From: Companilactobacillus bobalius
GTDB taxonomy: Bacteria; Bacillota; Bacilli; Lactobacillales; Lactobacillaceae
Length of the DNA: 64,000 nt
Direction: 5' to 3'
Assembly (NCBI RefSeq): GCF_009764355.1
Contig: NZ_LNUA01000031.1
Coordinates: 1 to 64,000 of the forward strand
In this document: piece after piece, positions 32,688 through 40,895 of the stretch
How positions within the stretch are numbered: position 1 is the first letter of the stretch
Layout of the letters: each line of letters opens with the position of its first letter
The notes under the pieces: model-generated
What the model was told of the DNA's origin: nothing
Databases searched by the model: none
The model's input: only the letters and a program-made list of their open reading frames with translations
Translations under genes and position numbers: made by a program

Positions 32688-33212
32688 ATGAGCAATATTT
32701 ATTTACGTCAATCCACAGTTGACGATTTGCCAAGAATTATTGATATCATCGGTGGCGCCAAAAGAACCCTACGGGACCGTGGCGTTGATCAATGGCAAGT
32801 GGGTTATCCCGATGAGAAAATCCTAGAACAAGATATTCAAGAAGATATAAGTTATGTTTTAATACTAGATGGTGAGGTAGTTGGAGTAGCTGCTTTGCAA
32901 CAAGGTTACGATAAGAATTATCAGGATATGACTTCAGGGTCATGGTCGAAAAATTCAGATGTAACTTATTCCATTATTCACCGAATAGCTGTTGAACCAG
33001 GCCATCAAGGACAACATCTTTCAGCCGCTTTGATTCAACAACTATTAACAATCTCACATTACCTAGGTTACAGTGATGTCAGAATTGACACTCACCCTGA
33101 CAATTTGGTAATGCAACATGTCATTACAAGTAATGGATTCGTTGAAAAAGGAACTATTACGATGGATGAAGATCATGGTATTAGAAAAGCTTATCAAATT
33201 CTCTTAAAGTAA
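32688..33212 (+). CDS. GNAT-family N-acetyltransferase
   Basis: 174 aa. The acetyl-CoA loop is seen in IIHRIAVEPGHQGQHLSAALIQQLL (R/Q-x2-G-x-G/A pattern, here H-Q-G-Q-H-L), with the usual N-terminal IYLRQSTVDDLPRIIDII and C-terminal NGFVEKGTI strands. GTG 32670 lies in the GAGGAGG region; ATG 32688 is correctly spaced and is used. Acceptor substrate unknown. It is separate from the ABC genes by 68 nt and is closed by a terminator. Confidence 0.88.
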   Translation: MSNIYLRQSTVDDLPRIIDIIGGAKRTLRDRGVDQWQVGYPDEKILEQDIQEDISYVLILDGEVVGVAALQQGYDKNYQDMTSGSWSKNSDVTYSIIHRIAVEPGHQGQHLSAALIQQLLTISHYLGYSDVRIDTHPDNLVMQHVITSNGFVEKGTITMDEDHGIRKAYQILLK

Positions 33213-33263
33213 GCGTCAAAGGATTATTTTTCATATCTTTGATATATAATTGAGCCATAATGA

Positions 33264-33287
33264 GACCATCGTGAGATGGTTTTTTTA
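33264..33287 (+). terminator. Terminator after the acetyltransferase gene
   Basis: ACCATC / GATGGT around GTGA, followed by seven T. Confidence 0.85.
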
Positions 33288-33329
33288 CTATAATTGTTTC
33301 CAGAGTATGGGATATTGGAGATCATAAAA

Positions 33330-34499
33330 TTGAAAATCAAAAATATTGCAAGCAGAATGTTGACACCAAAGCCATCAGAATTCATATCAGCACACACTGA
33401 TATGTTTTTGAAGCGGCTAAAGCCACGTCCTTTCGTTGTTGATTATATAAAGGGCGTTTATGATAATAACGTAAAGCCAAATGTTACTAGTGATACAGTA
33501 ACGTTGTCCGTACTAACCGACACACATGCTAAAGCAATTGCCAGTGCGTCTTATTACGGTATCAATGGTGCACGTCATATTATTGAAGCTAATAATGTTA
33601 GTGATGCTGTCAACTTGGACTTAAATGTCCATCTGGGAGATTTAATTGATGGAAGTGATAAACCTGAGATCAGTCGAGGGCTATTACAATTTGCTGTTGA
33701 AAATTATCAAAAGAGCAAGGCACCGTTCTATCTTCTTGAAGGTAATCATGATGAGAATGACAAGTACGATGAACACAAGTTTTTCAGTTCAGCGTCATTT
33801 CAACGAGATGATTATGACTCATTAGTAACAAAGTATAATTTTGCACAACCAGATATTTTTAGACTAAATCCAGTATCTAAAGTTGGTTGGTATGACAAGG
33901 GCGATATACGAATCGTCTTTATTGATACTAGCGATATTCCTTATATACTTAGTAATGGTTCTAAGAAATATGATTTTAAGAAAGTTCGTGGCGTCAGAGA
34001 ACAACAGTTAGAAGATTTGGTGAAAATCTTAGAAAATACTATTGATAAACATGTTATTGTAATGGGGCATGCTAATATTGTTAGTCCAAGTGGCCGGAGC
34101 GCTTTGAATTTTAATGGTGATTTGGTTCAACAACTATTAGTAAGCTTCAACAACAAAACTTCTGGCCAATTAAAAAATGAATTAACAGGAGATTTTGGAG
34201 TAAATTTACGCTATGATTTCTCGTCTACGGGCATTTCTAAGGTAACAACTTATATTTGTGGTCATATGCATTATGAAAAAAACTACAAAGTTTCTGAAAT
34301 TAATCATATAATATTAAATTGTTCGGCCTTAATGGGTAAGAAACATGGTTTAACAACTGACTATAACAAGAAGTGGGACAGACGTTATAATGAAATCTCA
34401 GAATTAGCGGGCTATTTCATTAATATCGACCCGAACAAATTGCGCTTACAAATTTTCGGTTACGGAGCCGCTACAAGATATGTAAGTTTTGAAATATAA
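33330..34499 (+). CDS. Metallophosphoesterase, calcineurin-like
   Basis: 389 aa from TTG 33330, which is 9 nt after GGAG (33317-33320); a TTG at 33294 has no SD and overlaps the previous terminator region. All five metal-site blocks are present: LTDTHA, HLGDLIDG, LEGNHDEN, VMGHANIV and ICGHMHYEK. No signal peptide, so cytoplasmic. It lies 12 nt before asnB, so it is the first gene of the probable cell-wall cluster. Substrate could be a nucleotide or a phosphorylated precursor. Confidence 0.85.
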   Translation: MKIKNIASRMLTPKPSEFISAHTDMFLKRLKPRPFVVDYIKGVYDNNVKPNVTSDTVTLSVLTDTHAKAIASASYYGINGARHIIEANNVSDAVNLDLNVHLGDLIDGSDKPEISRGLLQFAVENYQKSKAPFYLLEGNHDENDKYDEHKFFSSASFQRDDYDSLVTKYNFAQPDIFRLNPVSKVGWYDKGDIRIVFIDTSDIPYILSNGSKKYDFKKVRGVREQQLEDLVKILENTIDKHVIVMGHANIVSPSGRSALNFNGDLVQQLLVSFNNKTSGQLKNELTGDFGVNLRYDFSSTGISKVTTYICGHMHYEKNYKVSEINHIILNCSALMGKKHGLTTDYNKKWDRRYNEISELAGYFINIDPNKLRLQIFGYGAATRYVSFEI

Positions 34500-34511
34500 G
34501 GGAGAATTTTT

Positions 34512-36407
34512 ATGTGTGGAATTGTCGGATTCGTAGATAAAAACATTACAGACAAGAAACCTGTAATTGAGGCTATGATGGATACGATCAAGCATCGTGG
34601 TCCAAATAGTTCTGGTGAATTATTGGATGGCGACGCTGCTTTAGGTTTCCGCCGCTTGAGTATTATTGATATTAGTAGTGGTATGCAACCTATTTACAAC
34701 GAAGATAGATCAAAAGCTGTTATTTTTAACGGTGAAATTTACAATTACAAAGATGTTAGAAAAGATTTGAAAGAAGCAGGACACATCTTTACAACTGATA
34801 CAGATACTGAAGTTCTTCTACATGGTTTTGAAGAATGGGGTATTGAAGGTTTACTTAAGAAGATTCGTGGAATGTTTGCTTTCGTAATTTATGACTTAAA
34901 GACTGGTGACATTACCGGTGCTAGAGATTTCTTTGGTATCAAGCCACTTTACTATTACAACCGTGAAGGTACATTTATTTTTGGTTCAGAAATCAAATCC
35001 TTCTTGAAAGAACCAAACTTCAAGAAAGAATTAAACAAAGCTGCTTTGAAGCCATATTTGACTTTCCAATATTCAGCTTTGAACGAAACATTCTTTAAGA
35101 ACGTCTTCAGAATTCCTGAAGGTCACTACTTTACATATAAGAATGGCAAACTAAGCATCAAGAAGTACTGGGATATGTCCTTCAAAGAGAATAATTTGTC
35201 ATTTGAAGAAACTGTTAAAAGAATTGACAAATCTATTCGTGAATCAGTTAATGAACACTCTATCAGTGATGTACCAGTAGGTTCATTACTATCTAGTGGT
35301 GTTGATTCAAGTTATGTTACAGCTGTTTTGAAACCACAACATACGTACTCAATCGATTTTGATACAAGTACATATGAAGAAGGTACTGCAGCTAAGATGT
35401 TGGCTGACAAATTAGGTCTAGAAAACACACGTGGTATCGTTACAAAAGAGGAAGCGGTCAAGTCAATTCCTCTAATTCAATACTATATGGATGAACCAGA
35501 TTCAAATCCTTCATGTATACCACTTTACTTTTTAACTAAGTTAGCAAGTAAAGATGTAACGGTTATTCTTTCTGGTGAAGGTGCCGATGAATTGTTTGCT
35601 GGTTATGCAAATTATGGTTTCCACTCACATTCAAAGGTTATCCGTGTTGTAGCGGAAGATTTGAAACACTTACCAAAAGGTGTTAAGTACAAGTTGGCTC
35701 ATGGTTTGAAGAAATTACCTAATTTCCCAGGCCGTTTACATTTGTATGAATCAACTGCTAAAGCTGAAGAATTCTTTATTGGACAAGCTAAGATCTTCAA
35801 TGAAAAAGAAGCCGCTGACTTGGTTAAACCCGAATTTGAGAAGTCACGTTCTGTTAAAGATATCGTTATGAGAAGTTATAGCAAGGTTAGTGGTTATAAC
35901 GATGAAGTTAAGAAGATGCAATATCTTGATCTTCACCAATTCATGTCAAATGATATCTTGCTTAAAGCCGACCGTATGAGTATGGCTAACTCCATGGAAT
36001 TACGTGTACCATTCTTGGATAAAGAAGTTGCTAAGGTAGCTGCCGGTATTCCTACTAAGTATCTTTTGAATAGTAAAGATAGTAAGTATGCTTTACGTGT
36101 AGCCGCTGAACGTGCTTTACCTAAGGAATGGGCTAAACGTGAGAAACTTGGCTTCCCAGTGCCAATTCGTGACTGGATCAAGACTAAGGAAGTTTACGAA
36201 CAATTCCGTGATCTATTCAGTGCTGACTTTGCCGCTGAATTCTTCGATCAAGATGCTATTTTGAAGATGCTTGATGGTTGTTACCGTGGTGAAAACGACG
36301 ATCGCCGTAAAGTTTGGACAATTTACACATTCTTGATTTGGTATAAAGTCTTCTTTATTGATGATGGTAAGAAGCCAGATGTTGATCCTAAAGTTTTAGT
36401 AAATTAA
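34512..36407 (+). CDS. asnB: Asparagine synthase (glutamine-hydrolysing) family amidotransferase, AsnB/AsnH-like
   Basis: 631 aa. N-terminal Ntn glutaminase with nucleophile Cys2 (MCGIVGFVD) and a C-terminal synthetase domain with PP-loop SSGVDSS (about residue 259). Full length and intact. The reaction is ATP-dependent transfer of glutamine ammonia to a carboxylate. Because the next gene looks like the D-aspartate ligase that builds the peptidoglycan cross-bridge, the substrate may be the D-Asp side chain (as with AsnH of Enterococcus faecium) rather than free aspartate. That is inference from context. Codons look well optimised. Confidence 0.92.
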   Translation: MCGIVGFVDKNITDKKPVIEAMMDTIKHRGPNSSGELLDGDAALGFRRLSIIDISSGMQPIYNEDRSKAVIFNGEIYNYKDVRKDLKEAGHIFTTDTDTEVLLHGFEEWGIEGLLKKIRGMFAFVIYDLKTGDITGARDFFGIKPLYYYNREGTFIFGSEIKSFLKEPNFKKELNKAALKPYLTFQYSALNETFFKNVFRIPEGHYFTYKNGKLSIKKYWDMSFKENNLSFEETVKRIDKSIRESVNEHSISDVPVGSLLSSGVDSSYVTAVLKPQHTYSIDFDTSTYEEGTAAKMLADKLGLENTRGIVTKEEAVKSIPLIQYYMDEPDSNPSCIPLYFLTKLASKDVTVILSGEGADELFAGYANYGFHSHSKVIRVVAEDLKHLPKGVKYKLAHGLKKLPNFPGRLHLYESTAKAEEFFIGQAKIFNEKEAADLVKPEFEKSRSVKDIVMRSYSKVSGYNDEVKKMQYLDLHQFMSNDILLKADRMSMANSMELRVPFLDKEVAKVAAGIPTKYLLNSKDSKYALRVAAERALPKEWAKREKLGFPVPIRDWIKTKEVYEQFRDLFSADFAAEFFDQDAILKMLDGCYRGENDDRRKVWTIYTFLIWYKVFFIDDGKKPDVDPKVLVN

Positions 36408-36457
36408 TATTTGAAAATAAAAATAATGTGATCTAATTATCACAGCAACACGAACAA

Positions 36458-36497
36458 AAAAGGCCGCAAATTCAGCTTGATGAGTTTGCGGTCTTTC
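36458..36497 (+). terminator. Probable terminator after asnB
   Basis: aggccgcaaattc pairs with gagtttgcggtct around agcttgat, with an A-rich left and a short T-rich right flank. The remaining spacer has an extended -10 (TATAAT at about 36596) before the next gene. Confidence 0.65.
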
Positions 36498-36651
36498 ATT
36501 TCGATACTCATAAAATTAGTATAATAATTTAAGAAAATAATAAGCCTCTCGGATTTAATATAAATGACGCTCTCGTTGTGCTAAATTGAGTATGGTATAA
36601 TTTTGTGTGAAATGTGTGTAATTTTAAAAATAGAATTAATATAGTAAGAGG

Positions 36652-37932
36652 TTGATCCCTATCGAAACTGAATCAGGAAAAAAATTCACGCCCATTCTCT
36701 TGGGTAGTGATATGAATGTTTACGGAATGGCACGTGCTTTCCATGAACTCTATGGGGGCACTGTTAAAGCCTATGCCGAAATCCAATTGGCACCAACAAG
36801 ATATACAAAAATCTTAGATTTGACTCTTTACTCAGGCTTTTCTGAAGACCCTGTTTTCATTGAAAAAATGCGTGAAATTGCTAAAGTTTACCAAAACCAT
36901 GAAGAACCAGTTGTTTTAATTGGTTGTGGGGATGGTTATGCCGAACTTATTAGTAAACATAAGGAAGAGTTATCCAAGACATTTGTATGCCCTTATGTCG
37001 ATTATGATTTATTAAAATCATTGAATAATAAAGAGAGTTTCTATCATGTGGCTGATGAACATGGTTTACCTCATCCACTAACAAAAATCATTACAAAAGA
37101 TATGTATGAGAATAAGAATGATCTTGATGTTCCATTTGATCTCCCAGTGGCTTTGAAGCCAGCAAACAGTGTGGAATGGTTGGATATTCATTTTGAAGGT
37201 CGTAAAAAGGCTTTCATAATTCACTCTCAAGAAGAATATATGACTATTGTTGGTAAGATTTATGATAATGGTTATACATCTGATTTGATTCTCCAAGACT
37301 TTATTCCTGGGGATGATTCTAACATGCGTGTGCTCAACGCTTATGTTGACCAAGATCACCATGTTAAGATGATGTGTTTAGGCCATCCAATTTTGGAAGA
37401 TCCTACACCACAATCAATTGGTAATTACGTAGCTATCATTCCTGAGTTCAATCAGGATGTCTATGATCAAGTTCAAAAATTCCTTGAGGATATTGAATTT
37501 ACAGGCTATGCCAACTTTGATATGAAGTTTGATTCTCGTGATAATACTTTCAAATTCTTTGAAATCAACTTGCGTCAAGGAAGAAGTAGTTTCTTTGTTA
37601 CGCTCAATGGCTATAATCTTGCTAAATATGTAGTGGAAGATTATATTGAGGGTAGTTTAGAAAACGAACCAACAGTTTATGCCAACAAGAACAAAGCACA
37701 ACATAAATTGTGGTTAGGTGTACCAGTCAAGGTCTTCAATAAGTATGCAGCTGATAATGATGCTACTAAATATGCTGATGAATTAATCAAGCAAGACCGC
37801 GTTGGAACAACTGTTTTCTATAACAAAGACAACTCCTTTAGACGTTGGTTACTTTTGACATACATGTTCCACAATTATGTTAAGAGATTTGACAAATACT
37901 TCCAAGAGAATAAAGGACGCGACTTTAAATAA
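36652..37932 (+). CDS. ATP-grasp carboxylate-amine ligase, probable D-aspartate ligase
   Basis: 426 aa, the size of E. faecium Aslfm, which adds D-Asp to the lysine side chain of UDP-MurNAc-pentapeptide. N-terminal block TPILLGSDMNVYGMARAFHE; ATP-grasp core with VALKPANSVEW, LILQDFIPGDDSNMRV and the metal-binding FKFFEINLRQGRSS. The start is uncertain: TTG 36652 directly abuts AAGAGG (36646-36651), and the codon at ideal distance (36661) is ATC. The neighbouring asparagine synthase homologue and a D-Asp/D-Asn cross-bridge in many lactobacilli support the call, but the acceptor is not proven. Confidence 0.78.
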   Translation: MIPIETESGKKFTPILLGSDMNVYGMARAFHELYGGTVKAYAEIQLAPTRYTKILDLTLYSGFSEDPVFIEKMREIAKVYQNHEEPVVLIGCGDGYAELISKHKEELSKTFVCPYVDYDLLKSLNNKESFYHVADEHGLPHPLTKIITKDMYENKNDLDVPFDLPVALKPANSVEWLDIHFEGRKKAFIIHSQEEYMTIVGKIYDNGYTSDLILQDFIPGDDSNMRVLNAYVDQDHHVKMMCLGHPILEDPTPQSIGNYVAIIPEFNQDVYDQVQKFLEDIEFTGYANFDMKFDSRDNTFKFFEINLRQGRSSFFVTLNGYNLAKYVVEDYIEGSLENEPTVYANKNKAQHKLWLGVPVKVFNKYAADNDATKYADELIKQDRVGTTVFYNKDNSFRRWLLLTYMFHNYVKRFDKYFQENKGRDFK

Positions 37933-37949
37933 CCGAGGGGGCTTAATAT

Positions 37950-38414
37950 ATGGATGAATTAAAAGAATACAAAGTTAGAAAAATTGAGTATTCCAAAATT
38001 TTAATCTGTGTCGATTCAGATGATTTTGAGTCATCAAAAAATGCCTTTAATTATGCTTGTTCGTTAGCTAAACACTATAACTCCGAGCTAGGTATTGTTT
38101 CCGTATTGGAAACAGGTGACTTGAATATTTTTCAATCGCTAGACCCAGAAGTACTAGCAGAACGTCGAGAAGAGATCAAAGAACTTCTTGAAGTTTATGG
38201 TCAAAAAGCTAAAGAATATGGCGTTAAAGATGTTCACATGATGGTAACAGAAGGTGGACCCGGAACAGTTATTGTAGATAAGGTTATTCCTAAGTTCCAA
38301 CCTGACCTAGTAATTGTTGGTGTTGAAAAGAAGAATCGTAACCGTAATACAATCGGTTCACAAGCTTCGAAGATTGTGAATAGCGCTGGCGTTTCTGTTA
38401 GTGTTATTAGATAA
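37950..38414 (+). CDS. Universal stress protein, UspA family, degenerate nucleotide motif
   Basis: 154 aa Usp fold (YSKILICVDSDDFESSKNAFNYAC start, LVIVGVEKKNRNRNTIGSQASKIV end). The G-2x-G-9x-G-S ATP motif is altered: the second glycine is Lys and the loop is one residue short, so nucleotide binding may be weak or lost. It is 17 nt after the ATP-grasp gene with a GAGGGGG site, so it is probably co-transcribed. Role in that cluster unknown. A family A repeat starts 3 nt after the stop. Confidence 0.88.
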   Translation: MDELKEYKVRKIEYSKILICVDSDDFESSKNAFNYACSLAKHYNSELGIVSVLETGDLNIFQSLDPEVLAERREEIKELLEVYGQKAKEYGVKDVHMMVTEGGPGTVIVDKVIPKFQPDLVIVGVEKKNRNRNTIGSQASKIVNSAGVSVSVIR

Positions 38415-38417
38415 AAA

Positions 38418-38543
38418 TAGAGAGCGAAGCAAGGGCGGTTAGCTCCCGAGGATTAAGACTACTTTCTCAGTCGGTGACGAAGCACCGGCAGAGAAAGTTG
38501 ACTTAACCGGAAGGAGTTACCCTTGCGTAGCTCGTTTCCACTA
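38418..38543 (+). repeat. Family A structured repeat, copy 2
   Basis: TAGAGAGCGAAGCAAGGGC ... to ctcgtttccactat. Relative to copy 1 the outer stem changed from gcaggggc/gcccctgc to gcaagggc/acccttgc, and the central hairpin from cggca/tgccg to cggtg/caccg. Both changes keep pairing. Confidence 0.88.
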
Positions 38544-38612
38544 TTCATAGTAGAACAATGGTTTATCAGAATAGAAGCAATTTAATCTACTATAAAAAAA
38601 GTAGTAAACATC

Positions 38613-38668
38613 AAAAAAGCTCAATGAAGCAGTTATCAAGAAGGTAACCGTAACATTGAGCTTTTTTA
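38613..38668. terminator. Bidirectional-type terminator after usp
   Basis: aaaaaagctcaatg pairs with cattgagctttttt; an inner gttat/ataac-like stem sits on top. It ends the asnB-ligase-usp transcription region downstream of family A copy 2. Confidence 0.85.
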
Positions 38669-38751
38669 GACGAAAAAAATTATATTTCACGTCATATTTA
38701 TATTTTTTTTGAAATGATAAAAATGAAAATTATTCTAATAAAAAGTAATTA

Positions 38752-38761
38752 GTGATATAGT
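38752..38761 (+). promoter_or_regulatory. Extended -10 promoter of pepO copy 1
   Basis: gTGaTATAGT ends 31 nt before the start. The same TGnTATAGT occurs 32 and 30 nt before the other two pepO starts, so the promoter was duplicated with the genes. Confidence 0.6.
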
Positions 38762-38792
38762 AGTCTTTAAAAATAATAGGCGGTGAACAAAT

Positions 38793-40736
38793 TTGTTAAT
38801 GAATAAAGTTATCGGTGGTGCAGGGGATTTAATTGATGCTAAACCCGCCGATTATAAAGATAATCTATACTTAGCTGTCAATGGTGCTTGGCAGGAAAAG
38901 GCTACGATTCCACCTGACAAATCTCGTACTGGTGGTTTTACGGATCTTGATGAGGGTGTTGAAAAGACTCTTATGAAAGATTTCCATGAATTTGCAAATA
39001 ATGAAAGTGAAGTTGACGATCCTCGTTTGCTTCAAGCTGTGAAATTATATCGTCTTGCTAATAATGTGGATCATTTAAGCAAGTTCCATCAACAACCAAT
39101 TTTGAAAGATATGCAACGTATTACTGATTTGAGCAACGTTAAAGATTTAGGGGATAACTTAGCTCAATTATCAAAAGATGGTTTCGCTTTACCAATCGAT
39201 ATTAGTATCGACGCTGATATGAAAGATACAGCCAAAAATGTTGTTTATATCGATGGTGCTGGTTTGATCTTGCCCGATAAGACTTACTATGATGAAAAGA
39301 ATGAATCGGGTAAACAATTGTTGGCTAAATATGCTGATGTTGCAGGACGTTTGCTCTCAATGATCGGCTACAAGTTGGATGAGGCTAAAGAAATCGTTGA
39401 AAAAGCTTTGGAATTCGATAAGTCATTAGTTCCTATCGTTAAGAGTTCTGAGGAATGGGCCGACTATACCAAAGTTTATAACCCAATGGATTTTGACGAA
39501 TTCGTTACTAAATCTGATGTTTTAGACTTGAAGAGTTTAGTAGTTGATTCAGTTAATGACACACCTAAAAAGGTTATTGTAACTGAACCAAGATACTTGG
39601 CAAACTTGAACAAACTTGTTAACGCTGATACTTTTGAGAATATTAAAGCCTGGATGATGGTTAAATTCCTTACTGGTAATGCCTCAATCCTTGATGAAGA
39701 ATTCCGTCAAGTAATCGGTGAATACAATTTGGCCCTCAGTGGTGCTAAAGAATTAAAGAACAGAACTAAGTATGCTTATAACTTCGCTGCAAGTATTTTC
39801 AGTGAAGTAGTTGGTGCATATTACGGTAAGAAGTACTTTGGTGAAAAGGCTAAAGAAGACGTTCGCAGTATGGTTAAGAAAATGATTGCTGTATACGAAC
39901 AAAGACTTTCTGAAAATACTTGGTTGAGTGAAGATACTAAGAAAAAGGCCGTTGTCAAACTAGATAAGATTGTTATCAAAGTTGGTTACCCAGATAAGAT
40001 TGATGATTTATACAATAAATTTGAAATCGACGAAAATGATTCCTTGTACGATAATGTTTCTAAAATTAGAAAAGCAATTGCTCAACATAACTTGGATCAA
40101 TATCATGAACCAGTTGACCGTACAAAATGGTTGATGCCAGGACACATGGTTAATGCATGTTACGATCCATCAAGAAATGACATCACCTTCCCGGCTGCTA
40201 TTTTGCAAGCTCCATTCTATAGTTTGGACCAAACAAGTAGCCAAAACTTTGGTGGTATCGGTGCCGTTATTGCTCATGAAATTTCACATGCTTTCGATAA
40301 CAATGGTGCTCAATTTGATGAATACGGTAATATGAATAACTGGTGGACTGATGAAGACTATGCTAAGTTCAAGAAACTTACACAAAGTATGATTGATGAG
40401 TTCGAAGGTATTCCATATGCCGGTCACAAGGTTAATGGTAAATTGGTCGTTAGTGAAAACGTCGCTGACGTCGGTGGACTTCGTTGTGCCTTAGAAGCTG
40501 CTAAAGGTGAAAGTGACTTTGATGTTAAGGCCTTCTTCATCAACTGGGCCCGCGTTTGGAGAAACAAGTCAACAAAACAGTTGACAGAAATGTTCCTTTC
40601 AATTGATGTTCATGCTCCAGCTCCATTACGTGCCAATGTCCAAGCACAAAATATGGATGAATTCTATGATGCTTTCGATGTTACTGAAAAAGATGGTATG
40701 TGGTTAGATGCCAATAAACGTGTTAACATCTGGTAA
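38793..40736 (+). CDS. pepO: M13-family endopeptidase PepO, copy 1
   Basis: 647 aa zinc metallo-endopeptidase of the neprilysin (M13) family, cytoplasmic in lactobacilli, which cuts oligopeptides internally. Zinc site HEISHAFDNNGAQFD (His-Glu-x2-His) and downstream ENVADVGG (third ligand Glu) are intact. It ends in NIW, the M13 C-terminal Trp. The TTG at 38793 is 7 nt after GGCGGTG and encodes M-L-, the same start as the paralogues; ATG 38799 is farther. Own promoter and a terminator at its end. Confidence 0.94.
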   Translation: MLMNKVIGGAGDLIDAKPADYKDNLYLAVNGAWQEKATIPPDKSRTGGFTDLDEGVEKTLMKDFHEFANNESEVDDPRLLQAVKLYRLANNVDHLSKFHQQPILKDMQRITDLSNVKDLGDNLAQLSKDGFALPIDISIDADMKDTAKNVVYIDGAGLILPDKTYYDEKNESGKQLLAKYADVAGRLLSMIGYKLDEAKEIVEKALEFDKSLVPIVKSSEEWADYTKVYNPMDFDEFVTKSDVLDLKSLVVDSVNDTPKKVIVTEPRYLANLNKLVNADTFENIKAWMMVKFLTGNASILDEEFRQVIGEYNLALSGAKELKNRTKYAYNFAASIFSEVVGAYYGKKYFGEKAKEDVRSMVKKMIAVYEQRLSENTWLSEDTKKKAVVKLDKIVIKVGYPDKIDDLYNKFEIDENDSLYDNVSKIRKAIAQHNLDQYHEPVDRTKWLMPGHMVNACYDPSRNDITFPAAILQAPFYSLDQTSSQNFGGIGAVIAHEISHAFDNNGAQFDEYGNMNNWWTDEDYAKFKKLTQSMIDEFEGIPYAGHKVNGKLVVSENVADVGGLRCALEAAKGESDFDVKAFFINWARVWRNKSTKQLTEMFLSIDVHAPAPLRANVQAQNMDEFYDAFDVTEKDGMWLDANKRVNIW

Positions 40737-40786
40737 AATTAGAAAATCGTCAAGACAATTTGTCTAAATAAAATACAATTATTGAT

Positions 40787-40822
40787 AAATAGGTATAGGC
40801 TGCGGCTTATGCCTATTTTTTA
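40787..40822 (+). terminator. Terminator between pepO 1 and pepO 2
   Basis: aaataggtata pairs with tatgcctattt (one G-U) around a GC-containing loop, followed by TTTT. Confidence 0.78.
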
Positions 40823-40854
40823 TAATTAAAAATATTTTAATGATATCTAATAAG

Positions 40855-40863
40855 TGCTATAGT
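40855..40863 (+). promoter_or_regulatory. Extended -10 promoter of pepO copy 2
   Basis: TGcTATAGT at 40855-40863, 32 nt before the TTG start, matches the elements before pepO 1 and 3. Confidence 0.6.
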
Positions 40864-40895
40864 GATTACCAAAATCAATTGGTGGGGTGAATGAA

